This document shows positions 46,310-56,998 of a stretch of DNA of 64,000 bases, in pieces. The DNA lies in NCBI RefSeq assembly GCF_008017445.1, contig NZ_VRSW01000002.1, forward strand, positions 434,001 through 498,000. The letters run 5' to 3'. The stretch is from Microbacterium mitrae. GTDB taxonomy: Bacteria; Actinomycetota; Actinomycetes; Actinomycetales; Microbacteriaceae. Every line of letters begins with the position of its first letter. The first letter of the stretch is position 1. The translations under genes and the position numbers were made by a program. Under the pieces are notes generated by a model. The model saw nothing but the letters and a program-made list of their open reading frames with translations, ran no database searches and was not told where the DNA came from.

Positions 46310-47037
46310 TGGCACTGCATTTCATCGTTGACACCCCCGAACAACTGGCGGGGGAGTCGGTCACCCTCACCGGGCCCGAGGCACATCACGCTGCCGCCGT
46401 GCGGCGCGTGCGTGTCGGTGAAGCGGTTACGCTCGGCGACGGCGTCGGAACCTGGGTGAGCGGAACCGTGACATCGGTTGCGCCAAAACTGGTTGAGATT
46501 TCGCTCGACGAGCGGCGCCACATCGCCGATGAGAATCCGCGCATCGTCTTGGTGCAGGCTCTGGCCAAGGGCGATCGAGATGAGCGCGCCGTCGAGGCGG
46601 CGACGGAGCTGGGTGTCAGTGCGATCGTGCCATGGCAGGCATCGCGGAGTGTTTCGCGGTGGGACGCGGGCAAGGTCGCAAAGGGCGTCGCCAGGTGGCA
46701 GAGCATTGCCCGCGAGGCATCGAAGCAGGCGCACCGCGCGTGGGTGCCCGTGGTGAGCGATCCCGTCACGACAGCGCAACTCACCGCTCGTGCCGGCGAG
46801 GTCAGCATTGTGGTGTTGGAGCCTTCCGCCTCCGACGCTCTCACGACGCTCAGCCTTCCCAAGGATCGCGACGTTTGGCTCGTGGTCGGCCCCGAGGGCG
46901 GCATCACGCCGGAGGAGCTTGCCACACTCGCTAACGCCGGAGCGACGCTGTCGCGCATGGGAACCACCGTGTTGCGTACGTCGACGGCAGGGCCTGCTGC
47001 CCTCGCTGCACTGAGTGTGGTTCTCGGCCGCTGGTGA
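46309..47037 (+). CDS. rsmE: 16S rRNA m3U1498 methyltransferase RsmE
   Basis: SPOUT methyltransferase of 242 aa. The N-terminal PUA-like part has GPEAHHAAAVRRVRVGEAV. The knotted C-terminal SAM site is VVGPEGGITPEEL, then LRTSTAGPAALAAL. The start overlaps the dnaJ stop (TAATG). The dnaJ-rsmE pair is widely conserved. Confidence 0.95.
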   Translation: MALHFIVDTPEQLAGESVTLTGPEAHHAAAVRRVRVGEAVTLGDGVGTWVSGTVTSVAPKLVEISLDERRHIADENPRIVLVQALAKGDRDERAVEAATELGVSAIVPWQASRSVSRWDAGKVAKGVARWQSIAREASKQAHRAWVPVVSDPVTTAQLTARAGEVSIVVLEPSASDALTTLSLPKDRDVWLVVGPEGGITPEELATLANAGATLSRMGTTVLRTSTAGPAALAALSVVLGRW

Positions 47038-47060
47038 GCACGCCCCGATAGACTGCCGGT

Positions 47061-47411
47061 ATGAGCAGTGAGCCTTCGATCTTTACCCGCATTTTGCAGC
47101 GCGAGATCCCGGCGACGATTGTTGCCGAGACCGACAATGTCTTTGCGATCAAAGACATTGCGCCGCAAGCGCCCGTGCACCTGCTCGTCATTCCCAAGAC
47201 GCAGCACTACCGCGATGTCACCGAACTTGCCGCTGCCGACCCTGCCCTGATGCAGGAGATGGTGGCCGTAGCGCAGCAGCTCGCCAATGAGCACGCCGAC
47301 GGTCACTTCCGGCTGATTTTTAATACGGGCTCGAACGCCGGTCAAACCGTCTTTCACGTCCACGCCCACGTTCTCGCGGGCGAACTAACCGAAAAGAGTA
47401 TGGGTGCCTGA
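47061..47411 (+). CDS. HIT family hydrolase (HINT-like)
   Basis: A 116-aa nucleotide-binding protein. The histidine triad is HVHAHVL near residue 98, and IPAPVVAE-like IPATIVAETDNVFAIKDI opens the fold. HINT proteins hydrolyse purine nucleoside phosphoramidates. TAGACT (47049-47054) ends 6 nt before the ATG, indicating a leaderless promoter inside the operon. The stop overlaps the phoH start region. Confidence 0.94.
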   Translation: MSSEPSIFTRILQREIPATIVAETDNVFAIKDIAPQAPVHLLVIPKTQHYRDVTELAAADPALMQEMVAVAQQLANEHADGHFRLIFNTGSNAGQTVFHVHAHVLAGELTEKSMGA

Positions 47412-48468
47412 CTCCCAAACAGTAACCAAGCAGATCTTCGCAGACGGCGTCGCGATGGTTCAGCTCCTCGGCCCGCAGGACCGCCTGTTGCGCATGGTCG
47501 AAAAGCAACACCCCGGCGTGCAGATCACGGTGCGTGGCAACGAAATTACCCTCACCGGAGAGCCGGCGGCTGTCGACGCCGCCAAGAGTCTGGTCGAAGA
47601 GCTTCTCACCATGACCCGCTCCGGCCACAACCTGGTTCCGGAGGAGGTTGCCACCTCAGCGCGCCTGCAGCAGGAGGGTCTTCGTCCCTCCGAAGTGCTC
47701 AGCGAGCCGATTCTTTCGTCACGTGGCAAGGTCATTCGGCCCAAAACCCTGGGCCAGCGCGACTACGTTGACGCGATCGATGAGAACACGATCGTGTTTG
47801 GCATCGGCCCGGCCGGTACCGGCAAGACGTACCTGGCGATGGCAAAAGCGGTGCAGGCGCTGCAGCGCAAAGAGGTCAACCGCATCATCCTGACACGGCC
47901 CGCCGTGGAGGCAGGGGAGCGGTTGGGATTCTTGCCAGGCACGCTCACCGACAAGATCGATCCGTATCTGCGCCCGTTGTACGACGCGCTGAACGAAATG
48001 ATCGACCCCGATGTGCTGCCCAAGCTCATGGCCACCGGAACCATTGAGGTCGCACCCCTCGCGTACATGCGCGGCCGCACCCTCAACGACTCGTTCGTCG
48101 TGCTCGATGAGGCGCAAAACACGACGCCAGAACAGATGAAGATGTTCCTCACGCGACTGGGCTTTGGAACCAAGATGGTCGTCACCGGTGACATCACCCA
48201 GGTCGATTTGCCACAGGGAACGAGTGGTTTGCGCCTGGTCTCCAACGTGTTGAAGAACATCGACGATATTCACTTTGCGCGGCTCACGAGCGCCGATGTG
48301 GTGCGTCATTCGCTGGTCGGACGCATCGTTGACGCGTACAGCGAGTATGACGAGAAGCGCACCGCGGCCCGGCATGAGCGTGAGCAGGCTTCTGAACTTG
48401 CGAACCGTACCGAGCGCCGCGCCGGACTTCGCCCCCAAGACCGACAGCCCCGACGAGGACGATCATGA
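47404..48468 (+). CDS. phoH: PhoH family ATPase
   Basis: A 354-aa P-loop protein. Walker A is GPAGTGKT near residues 135-142, Walker B FVVLDEAQNTT, and a sensor region VVTGDITQVDLP. An N-terminal KH-like region is present (VQITVRGNEITLTGEP). The C-terminal tail is basic. GTG 47404 overlaps the HIT gene by 8 nt, and ybeY overlaps its end by 4 nt. PhoH is thought to act with YbeY in RNA metabolism. Confidence 0.94.
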   Translation: MPDSQTVTKQIFADGVAMVQLLGPQDRLLRMVEKQHPGVQITVRGNEITLTGEPAAVDAAKSLVEELLTMTRSGHNLVPEEVATSARLQQEGLRPSEVLSEPILSSRGKVIRPKTLGQRDYVDAIDENTIVFGIGPAGTGKTYLAMAKAVQALQRKEVNRIILTRPAVEAGERLGFLPGTLTDKIDPYLRPLYDALNEMIDPDVLPKLMATGTIEVAPLAYMRGRTLNDSFVVLDEAQNTTPEQMKMFLTRLGFGTKMVVTGDITQVDLPQGTSGLRLVSNVLKNIDDIHFARLTSADVVRHSLVGRIVDAYSEYDEKRTAARHEREQASELANRTERRAGLRPQDRQPRRGRS

Positions 48469-48926
48469 TCGAGATCAACAACGAATCCGCCATCAGCATC
48501 GACGAAACCGTGCTGTTGCGTCTCACCGAGAGCAACCTCGCGGCGCTCTACGTCAGCCCCGATGCCGAGGTCGCAATCGTGCTTGTCGACGAGGGCGCGA
48601 TGGAAGCACTGCACGTGCAGTGGATGGACGAGCCCGGCCCCACCGACGTGCTGTCTTTTCCGATGGATGAGCTGCGCCCCGGAACCATGGACAAGCCGAC
48701 AGAGCCCGGATTGCTTGGCGACATTGTGCTGTGCCCGCAGGTGGCCGAGGCACAGGCCAAGACGGCAGGGCACACCATGATGGATGAGCTCATCCTGCTC
48801 ACCACGCACGGATTGCTGCACCTGCTGGGATACGACCACGCCGAGCCAGAAGAAGAACGCGAAATGTTTGGCCTCCAGCGCGAACTGATCGCTCACTTCC
48901 ATGAGGGTGAGAAAAACGCGCGATGA
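48465..48926 (+). CDS. ybeY: Endoribonuclease / rRNA maturation factor YbeY
   Basis: Zinc-dependent RNase of 153 aa needed for 16S rRNA 3' maturation and quality control. The metal motif THGLLHLLGYDH (H-x3-H-x5-H type) is near residue 115. WMDEPGPTDVLSFPMDE is the second conserved segment. It overlaps phoH and the next gene (ATGA) by 4 nt each. Confidence 0.96.
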   Translation: MIEINNESAISIDETVLLRLTESNLAALYVSPDAEVAIVLVDEGAMEALHVQWMDEPGPTDVLSFPMDELRPGTMDKPTEPGLLGDIVLCPQVAEAQAKTAGHTMMDELILLTTHGLLHLLGYDHAEPEEEREMFGLQRELIAHFHEGEKNAR

Positions 48927-50230
48927 CAATCTTCTTGCTTATCGCCGCGATCTTGCTCGTGGCGTTTGGCGGATTGATGGCGGCAATCGATGCCGCGCTC
49001 GGGGTAACGAGTCGGCAAGATTTTGCGGAATGGTCACAGCATGGCCGCAACGCGAAGTCGTTGCGGCTCATTGGTGAGGACGTTCCGTCTCACGCGAACG
49101 CCGTCGTCTTCATGCGTATCTTGGCTGAAACCACGGCCGCGGTCATGGTCACCGCACTGTTCGTGATTCTGCTCGACAACATTGGTTGGTCGATTCTGGC
49201 GGCCGCGATCATCATGACGGGCGTCTCGTTTGTGCTAGTCGGTGCCAGCCCGCGCTCGGTGGGTAGGCAACACGCCACCGGATTGTTGCGGGCAACGGCC
49301 CCCATCATCCGGGCCTGTCGAATCGCGATCGGCCCGCTGGCGCATGGTCTGGCAGCGCTGGGTGATCGGGTTACCCCCGGCGTCACCCGTGGCACCTCGT
49401 TCACCTCGGAAGAGCAGCTGCTCAGCATGGTCGATGAGGCGGCGAGCCATGACCTGATTGAAGAGGATGACCGCGAGCTGATCCACTCGGTCTTCGACTT
49501 CACCGACCGCTTCGTGCGAGCCGTCATGGTTCCGCGTACCGAGATGGTCACCATCGAGAACGATGCGACCACGGAAGAAGCCGTGCGCCTGTTCTTGACG
49601 TCTGGCGTTTCGCGCATGCCGATCACCGAAGATGACGACGTTGTCGGCATGCTCTATCTAAAAGACGTGATCGCGTCGACGTTCGCGGATGAAACGGGCT
49701 GGCGCTCTCGGCTCGCCACCGACATTGCGCGTGAGCCGGTCTTTGTGCCTGAGGCGATGAAGGCCGAGACGCTACTGCAGCAGATGAAGCGTGACGCGAT
49801 CCACGTGTGCCTCGTGGTCGACGAGTACGGCGGGGTATCGGGGCTGGTGACCCTGGAAGACCTCATCGAAGAGCTGGTTGGCGATATCTCTGACGAGTAC
49901 GACGCTCGCGCCTCGGAGATCATCGACCTTGGCGATGGCCGCTATCGGGTGTCGGCGCGGCTCCCGCTGGATGAGGTCGGAGACCTGTTCGGCATCGAAT
50001 TGGATGACGAAGACGTCGACTCCATCGGCGGCTTGTTGGCCAAGGAGCTCGGCCGCGTGCCCGAGCCCGGCGCCGTCGCCGAGTCAGACGGCATCATTAT
50101 GACCGGCGGTGAATCGCGTGGTCGCCGGAAGGGGCTCGCGAACATCATCGTGGAACGCAACGCCGCGCTGACGGCAACTGAAGAGGCGTTCGTCGCCGAA
50201 AACCCGGAACCAGGAGACGAAAATGCGTAG
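48923..50230 (+). CDS. CNNM/CorC-type transporter-associated protein (hemolysin C family)
   Basis: A 435-aa membrane protein. The N-terminal DUF21 domain (about 1-140) has several helices, for example AAVMVTALFVILLDNIGWSI. A CBS pair follows (VPRTEMVTIENDATTEEAV and VPEAMKAETLLQQMKRD), then EYGGVSGLVTLEDLIEELVG, and a C-terminal CorC_HlyC domain. The family is linked to Mg2+/Co2+ handling. The operon position before era is conserved. Confidence 0.93.
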   Translation: MTIFLLIAAILLVAFGGLMAAIDAALGVTSRQDFAEWSQHGRNAKSLRLIGEDVPSHANAVVFMRILAETTAAVMVTALFVILLDNIGWSILAAAIIMTGVSFVLVGASPRSVGRQHATGLLRATAPIIRACRIAIGPLAHGLAALGDRVTPGVTRGTSFTSEEQLLSMVDEAASHDLIEEDDRELIHSVFDFTDRFVRAVMVPRTEMVTIENDATTEEAVRLFLTSGVSRMPITEDDDVVGMLYLKDVIASTFADETGWRSRLATDIAREPVFVPEAMKAETLLQQMKRDAIHVCLVVDEYGGVSGLVTLEDLIEELVGDISDEYDARASEIIDLGDGRYRVSARLPLDEVGDLFGIELDDEDVDSIGGLLAKELGRVPEPGAVAESDGIIMTGGESRGRRKGLANIIVERNAALTATEEAFVAENPEPGDENA

Positions 50231-51107
50231 CGGATTCGTAACGTTCGTTGGCCGACCCAATGTGGGCAAGTCAACCCTGACCAACGCCCTCGTTGGCCAG
50301 AAGGTCGCCATTACGAGCGACAAGCCACAGACTACCCGACGAGCCATTCGCGGCATCGTCAATCGGCCCGCAGGCCAACTCGTGATTGTGGACACGCCGG
50401 GTATTCACCGCCCGCGTACTCTTCTCGGCCAGCGATTGAACGATCTGGTTGAGCAGGTGCTTGGCGACGTTGACGTCATCGCGTTCTGCGTGCCTGCAGA
50501 CCAAAAGGTTGGCCCCGGCGACACGCGCATCGCGGCATCGCTTGACGGCTACCGTCGCGCAAAAAAGGTCGCCATTGTCACCAAGACCGACACCGCCTCG
50601 CGCGATGAGATCATGGAGCGACTGATCGAGGTCGACGCGCTGCGTGAAGACTGGGCGGCCGTGATTCCGCTTTCTGCCATCACCAACGACCAGCTTGACG
50701 TGCTCTCTGATGAGCTTCTTGCGCTCATGCCCGAGGGCGATGCGCTGTACCCCGAAGGCGTGGTGACCGACGAGTCGCTGGAAGACCGGGTGGCGGAGAT
50801 TATTCGCGAGGCGGCGCTTGACGGCGTGCGCGACGAATTGCCGCACTCCATCGCGGTGACAGTCTCCGAGATTTCGGAGCGCGAAGACAGCGACCTCACC
50901 GACGTCTTCGCCGACATCGTGGTGGAGCGCGACAGCCAGAAAGCCATCATCATTGGCCGCAAGGGTTCGCGTCTGCGTGACGTCGGAGCTCGCGCTCGCG
51001 CCGAGTTGGAACCATTGATCGGCACCCGGGTATTTCTGAGCCTGCACGTTCGTGTCGCGAAGGAATGGCAGCGCGACCCGAAGCAATTGGGTCGCCTCGG
51101 TTTCTAA
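50223..51107 (+). CDS. era: GTPase Era
   Basis: Ribosome assembly GTPase of 294 aa. G1 is GRPNVGKST, G2 region KPQTTRRAIRG, G3 DTPGIHRP, G4 TKTD. The C-terminal KH domain is VERDSQKAIIIGRKGSRLRD. The start overlaps the upstream gene by 8 nt. It binds the 3' end of 16S rRNA in the same pathway as YbeY. Confidence 0.97.
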   Translation: MRSGFVTFVGRPNVGKSTLTNALVGQKVAITSDKPQTTRRAIRGIVNRPAGQLVIVDTPGIHRPRTLLGQRLNDLVEQVLGDVDVIAFCVPADQKVGPGDTRIAASLDGYRRAKKVAIVTKTDTASRDEIMERLIEVDALREDWAAVIPLSAITNDQLDVLSDELLALMPEGDALYPEGVVTDESLEDRVAEIIREAALDGVRDELPHSIAVTVSEISEREDSDLTDVFADIVVERDSQKAIIIGRKGSRLRDVGARARAELEPLIGTRVFLSLHVRVAKEWQRDPKQLGRLGF

Positions 51108-51153
51108 GGTCGCCACAGGATTGTGGAGTTATCCCCAGAATCTTGTGGAGCTC

Positions 51154-51182
51154 TTGTCGCTCGACAGCGCGCTGGTTATGCT
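51154..51182 (+). promoter_or_regulatory. Distal promoter candidate for leuA
   Basis: TTGTCG (51154-51159) and TATGCT (51177-51182) are separated by 17 nt. Transcription from here would give a leader of ~280 nt containing all the hairpins described below. Confidence 0.5.
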
Positions 51183-51270
51183 GTCGCTACCTCCTAGGCA
51201 ACGAGTTCGCATTCGTTGAAAGAGTTGTCGGCGTCGAGATTTCGTGGGGACGATCCGGAGGCGCCGGCGT

Positions 51271-51308
51271 ATGCCGCGATGACGAGCAACCGTTCGTGAT
51301 CGCGGCAT
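51271..51308 (+). promoter_or_regulatory. 10-bp stem-loop in distal leuA leader
   Basis: ATGCCGCGAT (51271-51280) and ATCGCGGCAT (51299-51308) form a perfect stem with an 18-nt loop that can itself pair at ACGA/TCGT. The left arm also spells a CGGAGG-preceded three-codon ORF (ATG CCG CGA TGA). Function unknown. Confidence 0.5.
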
Positions 51309-51339
51309 CACACTTTCTCGCGTCGTCCACAGACCGTGC

Positions 51340-51351
51340 TACGCTGACTGC
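51340..51351 (+). promoter_or_regulatory. Proximal promoter -10 element of the leu leader
   Basis: TACGCT (51340-51345) ends 6 nt before the ATG of the leader peptide. Transcription would begin at or next to that ATG, so the leader peptide would be read from a leaderless mRNA. Confidence 0.5.
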
Positions 51352-51380
51352 ATGCGCGCGGGCACGCTCCTTCTTAGCTG

Positions 51381-51402
<22 letters not shown>
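51352..51402 (+). CDS. leuA leader peptide (16 aa)
   Basis: Reads MRAGTLLLSCRDETSF then TAG. Three consecutive Leu codons (CTC CTT CTT, 51367-51375) precede a hairpin whose left arm overlaps codons 10-13. Leu-run leader peptides before leuA are known in actinobacteria. Ribosome stalling on Leu codons under leucine shortage would block the left arm. No other gene function is likely for so short a frame. Confidence 0.75.
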
Positions 51403-53220
<1,818 letters not shown>

Positions 53221-53232
53221 CGAGACGAGCCT

Positions 53233-53267
53233 GAGTTCCGGGGTGCCAATATGGCACCCCGGAACTC
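53233..53267. terminator. Bidirectional terminator between leuA and the TRIC-like gene
   Basis: A perfect 15-bp stem GAGTTCCGGGGTGCC / GGCACCCCGGAACTC (53233-53247, 53253-53267) with the 5-nt loop AATAT lies between convergent genes. CCTTTT follows on the plus strand. Confidence 0.92.
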
Positions 53268-53272
53268 GCCTT

Positions 53273-53959
53273 TTACGGCTTGACGATTGTGATGGTTCCG
53301 GTCTCTGCGGCCACCTTGCGCCGGTGCAGGCGCCGCTGCTCCGGAAGCGAGAGGTCAAAGATCACGGCCAGCACGCGGATCACGGCGGTCACCAGAATGC
53401 CGGCGATGGCGGCTGGAACCATGGGGGCGCCGAGCGAGAACGCGACGGCAACGGTGGCGCATCCGGCACCGGCTGCGACCGCGTAGAGCGAGCCGACGTG
53501 CATGATGGCGACGGGCAAGCCCATGATGACGTCACGCAGCACTGATCCGCCAACGGCTGCGCAGACGCCCACGAAAACCGCGGGCACCACGGGCATTCCC
53601 ACGGTGAGCGCCTTCACCGTGCCGAACGCCCCGAACATGCCAATAGCCCCGGCGTCCAGCACCACGATGATCGCATTGGCGCGATGCAATACTCCGGCCA
53701 GCAGCATGCCGACGAGTGCGGCGCCGCACGCCGTCAACAGGTACCAGTTGGACTGCAAGGTGGCCGGTGGCACGCCAATGAGCAGGTCGCGGATGAGACC
53801 GCCGCCCATGCCGACCAGAAGCCCCATGATGGCAACGCCCAACAGGTCAAGGCGTCGCTCGCCCTGAAACCCCGCGGCAAACAGCGCGCCCTGCACGCCA
53901 CCGACACCGACGGCAAGAAGATCCGCCCACAGCGGAATCACGAACACGGTTTCGATCAC
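53273..53959 (-). CDS. Trimeric intracellular cation channel-like family protein (UPF0126)
   Basis: A 228-aa membrane protein with about seven helices arranged as two inverted repeats. Each repeat carries the family motif GG-x3-RD: GGLIRDLLIGVPP and GGSVLRDVIMGLP. Prokaryotic members of this family form cation channels. Start is GTG 53959 with AAGAAT 6 nt upstream on the minus strand. It is divergent from the RNB gene with only 40 nt between starts. Confidence 0.9.
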   Translation of the reverse strand: MIETVFVIPLWADLLAVGVGGVQGALFAAGFQGERRLDLLGVAIMGLLVGMGGGLIRDLLIGVPPATLQSNWYLLTACGAALVGMLLAGVLHRANAIIVVLDAGAIGMFGAFGTVKALTVGMPVVPAVFVGVCAAVGGSVLRDVIMGLPVAIMHVGSLYAVAAGAGCATVAVAFSLGAPMVPAAIAGILVTAVIRVLAVIFDLSLPEQRRLHRRKVAAETGTITIVKP

Positions 53960-53999
53960 CGCTCCATTCTTGCGTGCTCGATGGGGTTAGGTTGAAGGC
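53960..53999. promoter_or_regulatory. Compact divergent promoter between TRIC-like and RNB genes
   Basis: The 40-nt gap holds two -10-like elements. TAGGTT (53988-53993) ends 6 nt before the RNB ATG. AAGAAT on the minus strand (53966-53971) ends 6 nt before the other GTG. Each -35 region would overlap the -10 of the other promoter. Confidence 0.5.
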
Positions 54000-55406
54000 A
54001 TGCCGTTTCGCACGACACGCCTCGCCGCCGAGCACACCGATCTAGCCGCGCAGTTCGCGCAGATTCGAGACCAGCTCAATATTTCGATCTCCTTCGATGC
54101 CCGCGTTGAGCGCGAGGCGGTCGATGCGACCGCGCACCCGCCGTTGCCGGAGCATGATCAGACCGACATCGCGTTTGTGACGATCGACCCGGAGGGGTCG
54201 AAAGATCTCGATCAGGCGCTCTTCATCGAGCCGGCCGCCGACGGGTACCGGGTGTATTACGCGATCGCCGACCTGCCGGCGGTTGTCACGGCGGGCGGCG
54301 CCATTGATCACGAGGCGCGTCGGCGGGGTCAAACCATGTACGCGCCGGATGAGAGCGCGCCCCTGCACCCTCGCGCGATCAGCGAGGATGCTGCCAGCCT
54401 GCTGCCTGACGTGGTGCGCTCCGCCTACGTGTGGACCTTCGAGTTGGACGACGTGGGCACGGTCACCGCCACCACCCTGAAGCGCGCTCGGGTGCGAAGC
54501 CGTGAACGTCTCTCCTATGACGAGGCACAGCACCGCGCTGACAACGACGATCTGTTGATGGGGCTGCTGCGACAGGTCGGCGAGCGCCGCATTGCACTTG
54601 AGGCACAGCGCGGCGGCGCCTCACTTGACATGCCGGAGGAGGAGATCGTCGCCGACGGCGACTCGTGGACCATCAAGCGCCGCCAACTCCTGCCGGTGGA
54701 GCAATGGAACGCCCAGATTTCGTTGATGACCGGCATGGCGGCGGCGCAATTGCAGCTTGGTGCTGGGCGCGGCATTCTGCGAACCATGCCGAAGCCGCCG
54801 CAGGACGCGATGGAGCACTTTCGGCGAGAAGTTGCCGCGATGGGGCTGCCGTTTGCCGAGGATGAAGAGTACGGCGGGTATCTGCGCCGCCTTGATCGCG
54901 ACCACCCCGCGGCTATCGCGGTGCTGATGGCCGCACGGTCATTGTTCCGCGGCGCCGGCTACCACGTGCTCACCGGCACCGAGACGCCAGACGAGGTGAT
55001 TCAGGCGGCCATTGGTGCGCCGTATGCGCACACCACGGCGCCGCTGAGACGCCTGGTTGACCGCTACGTGCTGGCACACTGTGACGCCATTGCAAACGGC
55101 ACCCAGATCGCGCCCTGGGCGGCTGCGGGGCTTGACGGCCTCAGCGAAATCATGGCGGCAAGCTCTCAAAAAGCGGGAGCGCTCGAGCGGGAGTGTATTG
55201 CGGCCGTCACCGCCGTGATTCTCGCCCCGCGGGTCGGTGAGGTCTTTGATGCGCTAATCGTTGACCGTCGAGAAAACCGGGCCGAGCTTGAGCTGATAGA
55301 TCCGCCGGTCACGATTACCGCGGTGGTGGAGGGCGAACCCGGAACCGCGGTGCGGCTGAGGCTGCAAAGCATCACCGATGCGGGAGCGGTGTTTGTCGTT
55401 GCCTAG
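54000..55406 (+). CDS. RNB domain exoribonuclease
   Basis: A 468-aa 3'-5' exonuclease of the RNase II/R superfamily. The active-site segment is IDPEGSKDLDQAL near residues 62-74 with the metal-binding aspartates. DLPAVVTAGGAIDHEARRRG and GAPYAHTTAPLRRLVDRYV are also typical. It lacks the N-terminal cold-shock domains and a clear S1 domain, so it is shorter than RNase R. This short form is common in actinobacteria. Confidence 0.92.
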   Translation: MPFRTTRLAAEHTDLAAQFAQIRDQLNISISFDARVEREAVDATAHPPLPEHDQTDIAFVTIDPEGSKDLDQALFIEPAADGYRVYYAIADLPAVVTAGGAIDHEARRRGQTMYAPDESAPLHPRAISEDAASLLPDVVRSAYVWTFELDDVGTVTATTLKRARVRSRERLSYDEAQHRADNDDLLMGLLRQVGERRIALEAQRGGASLDMPEEEIVADGDSWTIKRRQLLPVEQWNAQISLMTGMAAAQLQLGAGRGILRTMPKPPQDAMEHFRREVAAMGLPFAEDEEYGGYLRRLDRDHPAAIAVLMAARSLFRGAGYHVLTGTETPDEVIQAAIGAPYAHTTAPLRRLVDRYVLAHCDAIANGTQIAPWAAAGLDGLSEIMAASSQKAGALERECIAAVTAVILAPRVGEVFDALIVDRRENRAELELIDPPVTITAVVEGEPGTAVRLRLQSITDAGAVFVVA

Positions 55407-55450
55407 CGGGGCGCAGCCCCCAGTGTCGGTGCGGCGCGCGATAATGGAGT

Positions 55451-56173
55451 GTGCCCACCTATCGTGACGAAGCCGTCGTGCTGCGAACCCACAAACTGGG
55501 AGAAGCAGACCGCATTGTCACGCTGCTCAGCAGGCGCCACGGCAAGATTCGCGCCGTGGCCAAGGGGGTTCGCCGCACCAGCTCGAAGTTTGGTTCACGC
55601 CTTGAGCCGTTCATGGTGGTTGACGCGCAACTGTACGAGGGGCGCTCGCTCGACATTGTGAACCAGGCGGAAAGTCTGGCAACCTACGGCGCCGATATCG
55701 TGTTGCATTACGACCGCTTCACCGCGGCAAACGCCATGGTGGAGGCCGCCGATCGCCTGGGCGACTCGGAGGCGACGGCACAGCAGTACCTCTTGCTGGT
55801 TGGCGGGCTACGGGCGCTTGCCCGTGGTGAGCATGGTTCGCGAGCGATTCTGGACTCTTACCTGCTGCGCGCGATGTCGCTTTCGGGCTGGGCGCCAGGG
55901 CTGGAACACTGTGCGCGCTGTGCACAGGAGGGGCCGCACCAGACGTTTGTCGCACAGCTGGGCGGCATGGTGTGCGATAACTGCGCACCCGTTGGTTCCG
56001 CCCGCGTACCTGCGGGCACCACCAGCATGCTGGAGGCGCTGATCCGTGGCGACTGGACTGCAATTGAATCGGCAGCCCCCAACGACCAAACGCGCGCATC
56101 CGGACTGATCGCCGCATATACCCAATGGCACCTCGAGCGCAGCATTCGCTCGCTCGCACACGTGGAGGCGTAG
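55451..56173 (+). CDS. recO: DNA repair protein RecO
   Basis: Recombination mediator of 240 aa. The OB fold begins [21 protein letters not shown] helical domain follows, then a zinc finger CARC...CDNC ([11 protein letters not shown] and MVCDNC). GTG 55451 is the start, with GATAAT ending 5 nt before it. The uppS start overlaps the stop by 1 nt (TAGTG). Confidence 0.95.
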   Translation: MPTYRDEAVVLRTHKLGEADRIVTLLSRRHGKIRAVAKGVRRTSSKFGSRLEPFMVVDAQLYEGRSLDIVNQAESLATYGADIVLHYDRFTAANAMVEAADRLGDSEATAQQYLLLVGGLRALARGEHGSRAILDSYLLRAMSLSGWAPGLEHCARCAQEGPHQTFVAQLGGMVCDNCAPVGSARVPAGTTSMLEALIRGDWTAIESAAPNDQTRASGLIAAYTQWHLERSIRSLAHVEA

Positions 56174-56994
56174 TGACCCCGAAGCCATATACCCACAAAG
56201 ACGCCGTGCCGTTTCGGCCGCTGGACTGGACGGGAATCTACCCGCCGGAGTACCCCAAAAAGGCTGTTCCCGCGCACGTTGCCGTCGTGATGGACGGCAA
56301 CGGTCGGTGGGCAAATCAGCGGGGACTGAACCGCGTGGAGGGGCACAAGGCTGGGGAAATGGCGCTGCTGGATGTGGTGGCCGGCGCCATTCAGGCCGGG
56401 GTTCGCCATCTCTCGGTTTATGCGTTCTCTACCGAGAACTGGGCGCGCTCGCCAGAAGAGGTTCGCTTCTTGATGGGTTTTAACCGCGATGTGCTTCACC
56501 GTCGGCGCGACCAGCTCAACGAGTGGGGCGTTCGCGTGCGGTGGGCGGGGCGCACTCCGCGGCTGTGGCGATCGGTGATCAAAGAGCTCCGTCACGCCGA
56601 AGAACTCACCCGGGAGAACACCACGCTCACCCTCACCATGTGCGTCAATTACGGTGGCCGGGTTGAACTGGCCGACGCCATGACCTCGATTGCCGAAGAT
56701 GTGGCCGCGGGCAAAATCAAGCCGAGCGCGGTCAATGAGACGCTCATCGCGAAGCGGCTCTACCTGCCAGACATGCCCGATGTAGACCTTTTCGTGCGGT
56801 CATCCGGCGAACAACGCACGTCAAACTTCTTGCTGTGGCAGTCGGCGTACGCCGAGATGGTGTTCTTGGACACGCTGTGGCCCGACTTCACCCGCCAAGA
56901 CCTCTGGCAGGCGATCGATATTTACACCGGCCGAACCCGCCGCTTCGGTGGCGCGATTGATGCGCCGAAGCCTGCCGCAGAACCCGCCTCGTAG
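56173..56994 (+). CDS. uppS: Isoprenyl transferase UppS (cis-prenyl diphosphate synthase)
   Basis: Makes the polyprenyl carrier lipid for peptidoglycan and glycan export. GTG 56173 gives 273 aa. The catalytic Asp is D41 in [33 protein letters not shown] and [15 protein letters not shown] follow. The chain length of product cannot be told from motifs alone. The recO-uppS order is conserved. Confidence 0.96.
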   Translation: MTPKPYTHKDAVPFRPLDWTGIYPPEYPKKAVPAHVAVVMDGNGRWANQRGLNRVEGHKAGEMALLDVVAGAIQAGVRHLSVYAFSTENWARSPEEVRFLMGFNRDVLHRRRDQLNEWGVRVRWAGRTPRLWRSVIKELRHAEELTRENTTLTLTMCVNYGGRVELADAMTSIAEDVAAGKIKPSAVNETLIAKRLYLPDMPDVDLFVRSSGEQRTSNFLLWQSAYAEMVFLDTLWPDFTRQDLWQAIDIYTGRTRRFGGAIDAPKPAAEPAS

Positions 56995-56998
56995 CCGG

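Noticed and set aside
51129..51137. TTATCCCCA after era as a possible DnaA box
   Set aside because: A single near-match without clustering. No origin features or dnaA/dnaN genes are nearby.
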